From positions 434,001 through 498,000 of the forward strand of contig NW_012236527.1 of the NCBI RefSeq assembly GCF_000787575.1: a DNA stretch of 64,000 bases, written 5' to 3'. Shown piece by piece: positions 9,723 through 20,838 of this stretch (the first letter of the stretch is position 1; every line of letters begins with the position of its first letter). Origin of the DNA: Acytostelium subglobosum LB1 (Eukaryota; Evosea; Eumycetozoa; Acytosteliales; Acytosteliaceae). The notes beneath the pieces are model-generated. The model searched no databases. It was not told the origin of the DNA and saw nothing but the letters and a program-made list of their open reading frames with translations. A program made the translations under genes and the position numbers.

Positions 9723-10464
9723 ATATGTGGACCGACCTTCTTGGGTCAATGTCCTATCTATTCTATTATAATGTTCTTGTTGTTGTTGTGTTGATATGGA
9801 CGTTGATTATGTTGATGTTGATGTAGTACTTGTTGTTACTTTTATGAATGAATGAATGAATGAATGAAGGGTTGTTGAACGAAATTTCTGTACTTGTTGT
9901 AAACCTTGCAACAGGAAGATTGGTGATTGATCTGTTCTGATGGGAGGGCCAGAAGACAAAGCCGGACAGATACTTGGGGAGGAAGATGAAGAAGGAGTCG
10001 ACGATGTGTTCACTAACTCAAGTTACACTACACACACGATACACGACATTACATTCAGCATTCAGATTGATCAATCCCCATCCCAATCTCAACATCACCA
10101 TTAAAATACTACAGAACAATCATTCGCATTGCAGAGCCTCCCGTCCAGTGAGCGACCCATCATTAAATTTAAATAAATCAAAAAGGCGATTCAGGATGGT
10201 CCTGTGGGCGCGACTGGATCATCAGCGGGCCACTCCCTGATCACACGCGATTGGGACCTACTTTTTGAAAATATCCGGACCCTCTCAGTGATAGAGAGAG
10301 ACAGGACAGACAGCATCGGCTACATCGACCTTTGCTTTTTAATGCATTGCGTTGCATGGACCTGACTGACTGAATGACTGGTTGGTGGATTGATTGACGG
10401 ATTGGATGGATGAATGGATTGGATGGTAGAACGGATGATGATGGTTGGTTGCATCAGACTACAA
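9723..10464. other. Spacer upstream of the kinase gene
   Basis: Contains CAACAA-rich leader sequence, a GAAT tetranucleotide run at about 9844-9870, several Ser-rich but ATG-less open frames, and downstream flank of the BRCA2 gene. No supported gene. Confidence 0.55.
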
Positions 10465-13400
10465 TCAGAAATTGATGTCATTCAGAATGGATGCTGTTGG
10501 AGGTACTGTGGTCAGCTCCTGTGTGGGTTGGAAGGCATCGTCGTCTGCTGCGTTGTTGGTGTTATCATTATCTTTGCTCTGCAATAACTCCTCGGTTGGT
10601 TCATCTACCACAGCAGCAGAATGATGCGACTGGTCTGTTGATGCCGGTTCGCATTGTACTGATGTTGTTGTCGTTGATGTCGTTGATGTAGTTGTTGTCG
10701 ATGTGCTCTCGCTGTTTATACTCATCTGATCATCAGTCATATCGGTCATATCGGAGAAGTCGTATGGCTCCACATCGTCGAATGCCTGTTGTGCATCCTC
10801 CATTGGTGTCTCTTCGCTGGAGGTTGATGCTTGTGTTTGCATTGGTGGTGGAGATGATTGGCCTATTGTTGAAGCGGCATTCTGCAGCTGTTGTTGTGTG
10901 GTCTGTACAAATGATTTGGCTCTAAATGTAAACAATGAATATAACCCTGGAGAGCTGTGGAAGATGTACGATACGTGTGAGTCCTTAGATGTCCCATCTT
11001 AATCAATCAATCAACCAATCTATCAATCAATCTTACCTTGCTAGCCACTTGTTCAGCTGCTCAAAGGACTCGCGGGCGTGCTTGGACTTTGGTTTGCGGG
11101 ACACCTCGATCACATCTCGGTTGGAGAAGTAGAGTAGTTCCTGGCTCGCATTGTACATGTCAAAGTTCACGTTGGAGATGTGCACCAAAGGATACTCCTT
11201 GGTAGCGGCAAAGCCGTTGCGCTGGTGTTTCTGTTGGGTCGTGGCGTCTAGCGGGTAGCCGTCGGGCGTTGGGAATGGAATGGTGCTCATCTCGTAATCC
11301 TTGCTCTGTGGGCTGCCTGTCAGCCAGGTGACTCGCGACATGGTCACTCTGGCAATGTAGCCAGAGACATCGCTCAGGTATATGCTCCTCGAGTTCTCGA
11401 TTCTCTTGCCATCTCGGCTGTCGTTGATCGATTGAACGTTGGGGCCAACATACAACAGCAAGCCCACCAGCTCACACTCCTGTCTGTTCTTTGTGATTGT
11501 GGCGCCATCAGTGTAGTGACCAAGATTGAGTATCTGGCCAGCTCCTGAGTTGTTGATGTTGATGTTTTTGTTTCCTTCAGCACCACCACCCATCGGTTTG
11601 AATGAAGATCGCTTGGATGACTGCAGCTCACTGATAGGGTTGCCCGTTGGCTTCCGAAGTTGTTGTGCTGGCGAGTAATAGTACTGCCTTGGCTGCACGT
11701 AGAAGAACTGATAGGTGCCATTCTCTTTGATTTCCTGAAGCATTTCCTCGGATGGATTGCTAAAGTGAAGGACGGTCTCATGTCCATTGGACGACACTGA
11801 CTGCTGCTGGTTGTTGGTGTCCATTGGTATGTCATCGCTGAGTTGTACCGGAGGCAGAGGATAGAGCTGGACGTACTTTCCGGCGTTGGAGTACTTCTTG
11901 ACGTCGGGCAGCTCAGAGGCATACTTGTTCGAGGGCAGATAGAGAGGACACTCCACTACCGTGTCGTAGAGCAGTTGGGAGGGCATGTAGTCAGTGAGAG
12001 TCTTGCTAGTGCCATTGGTGTAGTTCGTGGCGACTGCAGGCGACTTGTCAATCAGGTCGACGATCTTGAGCCGCAGCACTTGTGTGTAAACGTGCCCCGA
12101 TGCAAAGCCCTTGGTCTCGGCCATTTCCCTGACCTCGGTGGTGACGCGCTCCATCCTTGCGTTGTTCCTTCGCTCGATCTCCATCTTGAGCAGACTCTGC
12201 TGCTCCTCGTTGAGACGCGCCACATACTCTTCCGATTGGCCACTGCTCTGGAAGAGGTCGTAGAGAGCGCTGGAGTCCCTGATCTTGTCAATGTTGGCTT
12301 TGGAATTGTACTTCTTCTTGGCATAGCGATTGGCTTCCTCTTGATTGATGCGCTCGTTAACCTCATAAGTTGCTTGCTCGTACAACTGCGCCGACTGAGA
12401 CTCAATGTTGTCCTGTATCTTCTCATGCTCCTCCTTGCTTCGGTAAACAGTTTGCTTTGTATCTCCATTGGATGTGACCTTGTATATAATAGGTAGTACT
12501 TTCTGTTTGATTGATTGATTAAGGTGTTAACAAGATGTGGGCGAGGAGGAGCCCAAGACCAAGGCGCGTGAACTTACCTGAACCCTAACATTGATGCAGG
12601 CAACAGTTCCACTTCCTGGAACGATTGATCGAAGGGTCACGGGGAAGTTTGGTTGCTTTTGAAGACCTAACTTCTCAAACCAGGCCGCTCTTCGTGTACT
12701 GTTGGCAAACAGTTGCAGGTATACACTCTCGCTGCTGTCCTCAAGTGGCTCGCATCCATTCTCACAGCCAATGAGCTGTGCACCTTGTATCCTCAGCTTT
12801 TGTCCAACAAAGATCTTGTTCTTGCTCATACAATGTGTGAGGTGCGGGTCTAGATAAGCCTTGATTGCGTACCAGCCATCTGTGAGTTCAACCACAGCGC
12901 GAGCCAACTGTGGCTGCTTCTGTGGTTCGTCTGCAGCAGCAGGCTGCTCATCAGCATTGTCTTTGTCTTGTTGCTGCTGCTGGTCGTCAATGCCATTGGA
13001 GATGATGTTTGAGACGCATAGGATCATGTGCCTCTCTGATGAGTCATCGCGTTGATAGATCCTCTTGATGATTGGCGGCTTGCCCTGGCCGAGCTCCTTT
13101 GCGATTCGATGCTTGATTTGATCAATCACGCGTGACAGGGTGAGATACTTCCCGCCACAGACAGTGGGGAAGGACCTCTCCATTGCCGCCAACTTCCAGA
13201 CGATCCAGCCATAGTGATTGTGCAGCCAGTCCTGCTGGTCTGAGCTGATGACTTTTTCGCCGATGAGCTGAAGCATGATCTCGCTCACGCCAACCAACTT
13301 TTGTTTGAATCCACGTGCCTTGACATCGGCTGTGCCTTCAAACTTGAAGTCCACTGCATTGGTCCTGTTGACCTCCAACACACGGGGCGTGACCAAGCCA

Positions 13401-14673
13401 ACTGGTGAATGAGCGAATGGTTTGCCAAGGTCTTTCAGCTTGGTTCTTCCATCACTTGATATGATTGTATCGTTCTTGTTGTTACCGTTGGTGTTGTTGT
13501 TGCCAAGGCTAGGTGTTGTTTTGGTAGGTGTGACAAGTGATGTGGTCTGATGCAAAGATAGTGGGTTCTTCTTGGGAGTGATGGGCAGAGTGAGGGCTGT
13601 GGTACCATTGGAACGCATTGTGTTTCCATTGAGTGAAGGCTTCAAAGAGGAAGTGTGATTGCCCAGTGATAACACGCTACCGCCTGTTGCTGATGTGGAG
13701 GCTGGCGGTGAGAAGGCCTGTTGTTTCTTTACCAGTGATGGTTTTGGCGGTGCAGGGGGCTTTGGTGTGAGTCCTGTTGTCGATGTTGCAGTCATCGTCT
13801 TTGTCGACAATGGTGTTGTGGGATTGGTCGCAGCAACTGAAGTAGTAGGAGTGGGGGATGGAGGTGACGGTCTCTCCTTTGTTGTTGCTTGAGGGACAGA
13901 TGATGCCGATGATGACTGTGAAGGTGTTGTTGAGGTACGCGATGTTGATAAAGAAGGAGTGGATGTTGTTGATGTTGTTGATGTTGTTGAGGTTGTTGAA
14001 GTTGTTGGAGTCGATGTCTTCACAGGTGAGATGAAGCCCTTCTTGGGTGGTAGGTTGTATAGCATGTTGCCACTCTTTGATGTCGATAGGGATGGTTTCT
14101 TGGCGTTGTGGCATTGTTGTTGACTGATGGTGTCAAAGGTGTAGACAGAGGTTTGGTTGGTGTTGTGNAATTGTCTACTTGCATTTCCATTCACAGCATT
14201 GTTGTTGTTGTTGTTGTTGCTNTAACAATGTGATTGATGTTGTTGTTGGTGTCTGCTGCCACAGCAACAGGAGCAGCGGCAGCTACTACTGGTGTAATTG
14301 GTGTTACATCATTGATGTTTTGTATTGGTTGTAGTAGTGAATCGACATCTTCATCTTCAAACTTGAATGCTCGAGCCTTGTTTAGACTCTCTTCAGTGAC
14401 AACGATTGCAGTTTTCCTTCCTGTCATAAAGCCTGTCATTCCTACAGCCAATGTCTTGGAGAATCCTTTTGCGAATATATCCTCATCTTCATCATCAGCA
14501 AACAAAGGATGGTCCTCTATTGACTTTCTCTTCTTATTGCCTCCTCCATTATTATTATTATCATTATTGTTGTTATTATTGTTGTTATTGTTATCTTGTT
14601 CATCATCATCATTACCAGATGATGATGTATTTGATTGAGGTGAGTCACCTACATCCTTTTTGAAACTCTTCAT
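10465..14673 (-). CDS. brca2: BRCA2 homologue (recombination mediator)
   Basis: Exon blocks on the minus strand are 14673-12578 (with a frame change near the undetermined bases 14222 and 14168), 12502-11037 and 10921-10465, about 1,340 residues. A BRC-like repeat is at about residues 80-108 (GFMTGRKT...TEESLNKARAF), the element that binds RAD51. A Thr/Ser/Pro linker follows, then the helical domain and OB1 (HNHYGWIVWKLAAMERSFP, RDDSSERHMILCVSNIIS, ELTDGWYAIKAYLDP, NSTRRAAWFEKLG). A long charged tower helix pair (RSKEEHEKIQDN...NARMERVTTEVREM) and OB2/OB3 (VGLLLYVGP, YLSDVSG, ISNVNFDMYN) complete the DNA-binding region. The tail is acidic and Ser/Thr-rich. The protein would load RAD51 on ssDNA in homologous recombination and bind DSS1. 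Splice junctions (VRVQ|KVLP, WLA|RAKS) restore homology. The frame jump is in a CAA/ACA run beside N bases, so probably an assembly artefact. Confidence 0.9.
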
Positions 14674-14845
14674 TTCAGTATGTATGTATGTATGTATCAA
14701 TGCAAGTGATATGATATTGGATATACACTAGACTCGAAGCAATGTTGTCCAAGTCCTAGGATTTACTCTGTGTGAAGTCATGACTTTCTAAGAATTTGAA
14801 ACTCAAAGAGAGTCATTTTTTGAATGACCCACTTTAGTTAACATG

Positions 14846-15543
14846 TCACTGTTCAACAGATAATGAAGAGGTATAAGTTAGAGGCAGTGGAAGTTTACTC
14901 GTAGTTAATAATTGTTTTATTGAGTATGTCGATAGACTTACATTAACAAATAACAAACAAGAAAATGTTAAAGTTACCCCGATTCGTCTTCTTGGGTAGA
15001 CAGGAACCAGAGGTGAGTGTTGAGTCCAGTAGGGCCAGTTATTGTCAGACATCTGCATTCCAATTAGGTCATAGTCACCTTTAATGTTTTCGAAATGAGA
15101 TGGAGAGTTCTTCCATGCCTCTACTACCTCGGTATCAGATTGTTAACCTGCAGCAACATTCTCAGCAGCACCAGCTGTAAACTCTGATGATCCAGATACC
15201 GCGAACCTCTCATAAAGGACACCATTAGGATCATTGTGTGTCATTTTCTCTATTCTAATGTTATTGATTCAATGAAAACTGAATGATTTAGATATAATTG
15301 ATTATTTGATTGATTGATTAATCATACTTACTTAGATTGGTATACTGAGTGTGATTGGGTAGAGTCCATTAGACATGGACAGATACGGAGTAGTTTCTTT
15401 CCATTTTCTATTCTTATCTTGTTCACCAAATACAAATGATAGTATGGAAAAGAAATTGTCTGGTTTGCATTAGTTATTTCCAAAGTCAAAGACAATAATA
15501 AAATAACAATAATAATATTTAGAGTAATATTATTTCCCTTCAT
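14846..15543 (-). pseudogene. CAP/SCP-domain secreted protein, probably a pseudogene
   Basis: Exon 1 (15543-15332) starts with a signal peptide (MKGNNITLNIIIVILLLSLT) and LVNKIRIENGKKLLRICPCL. A 77-nt intron with GTAAGT/TTAG leads to exon 2 at 15254, giving HSVYQSKIEKMTHNDPNG and AGAAENVAAG. At 15144-15142 the next codon is TAA where CAP relatives have Tyr; the frame then continues with SDTEVVEAWKNSPSHFE, DYDLIGMQMSDNNWPYWTQ to about 14846. These are the CAP/SCP/PR-1 core motifs. One nonsense codon breaks an otherwise intact reading frame, and the C-terminus past YWTQH does not look like the usual ending. It could be a recent pseudogene or a single-base sequencing error. Confidence 0.65.
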
Positions 15544-15961
15544 TCTATATAATTGAAGTATGAATAAACAATTATTTATTTAAGTACTAAAAAAAAAGAT
15601 CATTGATCATTAATTTTCTAATGAATCATCTTGATCTGATTGATGATTATTGGTACATTGAACTTGTTTGTGTAAGGATACAAACTCAAAAATAATACCA
15701 ACTTTGGTATTGGATCAATACCATACCAACGAACTTTTATTAACTTAGGAATTCACTTACCCTTAACAAATAATTATCAATAACATTTTCAATAACAACA
15801 TCAATTTCAATATCGAATTATATGAATAGTAATAATAATAATACAACTTCTACCACCCCTAAGGTAACAACGGAGAATTAATTATCCAAAAATGAAATAC
15901 AAGTGAATAATAATATAATGTAATATTTCCACCTGATCATATCTGGATACCAACTAACTTG
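15544..15961. other. AT-rich spacer
   Basis: Strongly AT-rich sequence with homopolymer A and short ATAAT repeats. No gene or structured element seen. Confidence 0.6.
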
Positions 15962-16304
15962 ATGTTAAATAAAAGTTTCGATATTACTAGGTTGACTGAA
16001 GCATTCGCAGATAAATTTGGTATAGCTGTAGTAGTAGTGATCTACATCCTTGTATGTATTACCTTAATAATATTTTATTACAAATTTTTTATATTAATAT
16101 AATTTTAGTTTTATTGCACATTTATTTGGATTGGACCCTACGTTCATCCAGAATTATATTGGACTCTTGGCAACTAGTATATTTGCCTTCTATATATTTA
16201 TCAAAATATTGTCCCATCAAGATTTACGGGATTTTATTTTGGCTTTCTTTATAAGGATTTATTTGTTTGGTAATATCATCAGGAAAGTTTATTATCAAAC
16301 ATAG
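15962..16304 (+). CDS. Possible small membrane protein (weak model)
   Basis: An ATG at 15962 opens 30 codons (MLNKSFDITRLTEAFADKFG, then a hydrophobic AVVVVIYIL) up to a GTATGT donor at 16052. The AG at 16107-16108 ends a 57-nt AT-rich intron. In the phase set by this splice the frame stops at 16175-16177, but the +1 frame stays open from 16110 to a TAG at 16302 and reads like a second exon with hydrophobic helices (HLFGLDPTFIQNYIGLLATS, IFAFYIFIKIL). Either a one-base sequence error or an unseen splice choice separates the parts. AT-rich composition alone could generate such hydrophobic frames, so confidence is low. No family recognised. Confidence 0.3.
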
Positions 16305-16462
16305 TCAAACTACTATATCATCCTTTAAAGGATAAAAGTTTTGGAAATATATTATCTGTATTTTGTTAATTAATTATGTTATGATTGATGTACATTAAAT
16401 TTATTAATATTATAAAAACAGGTAAATAAAACAAATAATATATATTATATATCTTTGGAGGA

Positions 16463-19400
16463 CTATGAATTTCCTTCGTAGAGTGGGTTGTTTCCAGTGC
16501 CACCGGATTCGACATAGAGTGGATTGGTGGATACTGCATCGGCAGTGAAGGGTGCATCACCAAAGAATGCACTGGTGGGTGGTGCAGTGGCCTGGAGTAC
16601 ACGCCAGACTCCAGCGGCAATGATGGCTGACACAACGACGGCCGATGCGATGGCCGCCGACAGGATGGTCGTGTTGTTGGACTTGGACACACCGCCCGGG
16701 AGCACCTTGACGTCGAGGTCCTTGCTGTCCGAGATCATTTCCAGGGTGACGCCAGGACGCTTGGCAAACAGAGTGTTCTCTACAAACACGTTGAGGCGCA
16801 AGTGTCCCGAGACATTGCCGATCAGCGAGATCTGCGAGAGGTATGAGTTGAGCACGTACTTGTTGCTGATGCAGCCGATGATCGAGCCGTTGGTGACGCA
16901 CGAGCCATGGTTGTCGCCAAAGAGTGAGATGGACACGCTGGTGGCGAGGTTGGTGTCGTCGTCCCAGACTGAGACACTCATGCTGACATTCTGGTAGGTG
17001 ACGTCCTCGTCGGTGAATGAGACGCCAGTGATGATCAGTGTGTGATCGAGCATGGTGTCCCATGATGATTGATTGACGTGAATGACTGGTGGGCGGTACA
17101 CTGGGTTGATGTTGACGATCAATGGTTGTGGCGCGGAGAACAGGCCAATCTCATTGACCGCGACGAACTGGAACTTGGTGTAGCCCTGGCCGGACTGGCC
17201 CATAACAGGTACGTAGACCACCTTCCACAGGCCGTCTGTGGCATTGCCAATGTTCATGTTGGTTGTGATCTGTGTGCCGAGCAGGTTGGTGGCGTTGGCG
17301 TCGTACATGTAGAGGCTGCCACGACGTGGGATCACCTGGACGATGCATTGGAGTGAGGTGTTGGCGTACTCAATGTCGTAGGCAGTCCATGCGACGATCA
17401 CAGAGTCGTTGATCGAGATGTCAAAGGTTGGTGTGAGTGGTGCGGCGACGTGAGTGCGGATGGGCTCGAGCGTCTTGAGCACGATGTATGGACCTTGTGG
17501 CACGTGTGTGACATTGATAGTGACCGTGAGCAACTCTGTTGAGATCAAGCCATCCATTGTGGTCAATGTGAAGTAGATGGTCAGCAGGTCTGGACCCCAG
17601 ACATTGAGAGGTGGCACATAAACAAAGTTGGCGGCGCCATTGATCAAGTAGGTCACTGGCAGGTCGGTGATGTTCTTTAGACACATCTCCTCGGCACAAG
17701 CTTGGAACTGCAGCTGGCCCTGTCCCTCAGTCTTGTTGATCACCAAGTTGAAGCCAGTATCGCCCTTGGGTGCCTGGCCCACGATTGGGAATGGCAAAGG
17801 AGTGTTCTGACGGGTGGTGAATGACTTGAGACCAGTGTAGATTGGTGGGTTGTAGGGGAGCACGTAGAAGTATGCTGGGGCAGACACTGGCGACACCTGG
17901 CTGTCCTTGTTGATGGCGTTGAACACAACGGTATCGAGTGGACCCTGCTGGGATGTCGTGTCCAAGTTGGACAGACCCTTGTTGGGCACGTAGATGAGCG
18001 TGGATGGCACGTTGTTTGTGGTAGAGTCGATGACTGTACCATCAACCTTCTTGAACACACCATTCTTGGGCAGCGACGACAAGATGATGGCTACAGTATC
18101 TGGGTTGTTGTCGGTGAAGTTGAAGGTGAATTGCTTCTGTTGGTCCTGGACCAAGGTCACGTAGGTGGCCTTCACGGCGGGTGGTGGCGAGTCGGGGTGC
18201 AGTGGCACGACGTTCACAGTGTATGTGCCCTTCTCCTTGACACAACCATCAGACACGGTGTAGGTGAATGTGTACTTGGCGGATGGGGTGTTGGCGGGTG
18301 GGACGTAGGTGAAGGTTGAGGTCGAGATGTAGTCAGTGCCCGTGGCAACATTAGAGCCGCCAGTTGTGATGTTGCCCTTCTCTGGCAGCGTGACGAACTG
18401 GATGTTCATCAAGTTCTGGTCGGGGTCAGTAACAAAGATGGTGAAGTCCAAGGATGACGATTGAGTGACGGTGATCGTGTTGTCGGTGGCAGAGGGTGGA
18501 TGGTTGAAGTTGATGACCACCTCGGACTGGCCAAAACCTGGAACTGAGACGAAGATGTCAGAGATGGGAGCGGGCACAGCCTGCTTGGGGTAGACGACTG
18601 TCACGCCTAGCTGGTTGTTCTGACCAGCGTTCAGGGTGAGACGGTTCGGGCCCGTGGCAAAGCCATAGGTATCCTTAAGGATGATGGGCACGTTGATCTT
18701 CATTCCCGAGTAGACTGCGGGCGAGGCACCTGTCGACCAGTCGCTTGGCGTGGACGCAACACCAAACTTGTTGTCTGAGAAGAACTGTGACCAGTTGTCG
18801 AGCTTGACGCCGTTGGTGCCGATGACTGTTGGGTAGATCGACTTCTGGGCGAGGGCGGCCAGAGTGGACGCGGCCACTGACGAGTCGCTCTCACAATCGC
18901 TATCCGTGATGACCACGAGTGACTTGAATGAACCCGAACGCCAGTTGATGGGGAACTGTGCAGCAGACCTCATAGCACGCATACTGTTCAATGTGGAGAC
19001 GGCAGAGGTGGTGTACTGCGACTGATCCTTGATGTATGGGTCGAGGGTCGAGCCGATGTTGCCCTTTTGTTGGAAGTCACTGGCACTCTTTGGATTGTCG
19101 GAGAAGAATCCGAGACCAAACATCACATTCTCAGTGCCAGTCTGGAAGCTCGTGAGCAAGTTGTTGATCTTGTTGCCATAGTCGGTGATCATAGATGCCT
19201 TGGACGGGGAGATATCGAGCAGGATGTAGACATCGAGCATTGGCAATGGGTTGGGGTAGGACAGCATCAGTGGCAGGGAGAAGGGGTCGGCATCGGTCGC
19301 GATGAAGATTGACATCTTCTTGGGCCTCATGTAGCCGATTGAGTTTTGGTCAACAGCGATGACCGAGGACTTGTTGGCTGGGTTACAGAACTGGCTGACG

Positions 19401-20838
19401 GGGATGTCACACTGTGGTCCTTGGTAGCCGAGATAGCAGGTGCACACACCGTCGCCAGTGATACCGCTGCTGATTGTGCCCTTGTCACACTTGGGGTTGG
19501 CTGTGCAGTTTGGTCCAAAGTGTCCTGGTGTGCAGTCGTTACATAGAGTGGAGGGGTCGAATCCCTCGTCACAGATACAGCAATCTGGATGCGAGCCTGG
19601 GATACACGAGTCGTTGGCTTGACGTCCATGGCCACAGGCTGGCGGCTGAACTACAATGATGAATGAACGCTGGCCCACGGCGTGGGTGCCGGCGGAGTCG
19701 TAACATCCGAGCGACACCACGTAGCGGCCGACCATCTCGATGGTGGGCTCCCAGTCATTGTTCACGGTTACAGGGTTGCCGCCAACGGGGTCGGCCACGA
19801 CCACCTTGGGTGGATGGTTGGCGTATACGACCGAGACGGTGAGCGACGCGATGTTGGACTTGGCCTTGTAGATCCAGTTGCAGGGGCGCTTGACTGGGCA
19901 GTAGATGGTGGAGCCGTCGGCGGGTGTTGGGTCGATGAAGTATGGAGGCGAGTTCTTGGCGGGTTGCGAGTTGAGAATGAAGTCCACGACGACGTAAGAC
20001 GTTCCGTCAAAGATCTTGACCTGCGATGTGTACAGGCCGACCTGTCCGGGCGTGAACGTGACCCAGCCGCTGGCGTTGACACTCAGTCCGGTGGGTTGGA
20101 CAAGCTTGGAGCCACCCATATCCTCGGGCGACGACAGACTGTAGGTGAGTGGCGCGCCAGTGGGCGACGTGGCGACCACCTGGAAGCCGTTCTTTGTGTT
20201 GTAGGCTACGTCGATGATTGGCAACAGACCAGAGACGGGCGATGAGTTGACGACGCCCTTGGGGTTGACGGGCACCAGAGTCGAAATGTTGAAGTATTGG
20301 TCGTAGTTGTTGATCAGCTCGTGCAGACGCGCAAAGCCGTCGACGTTGACGGTGTACACCTTGGTGATGTTGGGGTTGAACGTGTGCTGCAGGTTGATGG
20401 TGCACGTGAACCAGTCGCTGTCGTTGTTGATCGAGTTGACCATGCAGGGCGGCTGGTAGATGGCACCGTCGCCAGTGCGCAGCGTACCAATGTCAGTGCC
20501 ATAGTATGCTTGGCCTTCGGTGTCCAGCACGTAGCTGCCCACCTTGACCTTGGCAAAGCCTTCATAAGTATACTTATAAGCCATCTGGATAGTGAACTTT
20601 ATAACATTCTGTTGTTTAGCGCTTAACGGTGTCCATGCTATTGTGCCAAACCTAAAATGTGTTGCTATTTACATTTTTCCGTGTTAGACTTTCCGTGTGT
20701 TTCCGCGTGTTTCCGTGTGTTTCCACCGTGTTCCCATGTTTCCGTTTATGTTTCCGCATGTTTCCAATTTTACTTACAATAGGCTAGTGAGCATAGGGAT
20801 AGCAGGACTACCAGTCCAAAGAAATACTTTGGATTCAT
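16463..20838 (-). CDS. Sib-family (integrin-beta-like) adhesion receptor
   Basis: Exon 1 (20838-20778) encodes a signal peptide (MNPKYFFGLVVLLSLCSLAY). A 140-nt intron precedes exon 2 (20637-16463); total 1,411 residues. Order: beta-rich N-terminal domains, a Cys-rich EGF/tenascin-like block at about 345-425 (CDEGFDPSTLCNDC, CTCYLGYQGPQCD), a von Willebrand A domain from about 485 with MIDAS-type DISPS (DxSxS) and a later VVITDSD strand, several cadherin/Calx-beta-like repeats with DPDQN and TYTVSDG, a transmembrane helix near 1340-1362, and a short tail with two NPLY motifs. Together these are the hallmarks of dictyostelid Sib proteins, which bind talin through NPxY and mediate adhesion to substrate and particles. 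The second acceptor AG in the intron is needed: using the first would cause an immediate stop. The paralogue (A-E) cannot be assigned. Confidence 0.9.
20638..20777 (-). repeat. GGAAACAC-type repeat array inside Sib intron 1
   Basis: Read on the coding strand, this intron contains nine imperfect units beginning GGAAA, spaced 9-14 nt (GGAAACATGC, GGAAACATAAAC, GGAAACACAC, GGAAACACGC and variants). They fill the region between the donor and the branch/acceptor area. A nearly identical array occurs in the first intron of the gene at 47395. Confidence 0.85.

Noticed and set aside
9807-10013. Ser-rich minus-strand frame as an upstream exon of the kinase
   Set aside because: It begins with GTG, not ATG, and I could not find a donor/acceptor pair that joins it in phase; kept only as a possibility.
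19682-20245. 187-codon plus-strand frame
   Set aside because: Antisense shadow of the Sib gene, which has a full domain series in the other strand.
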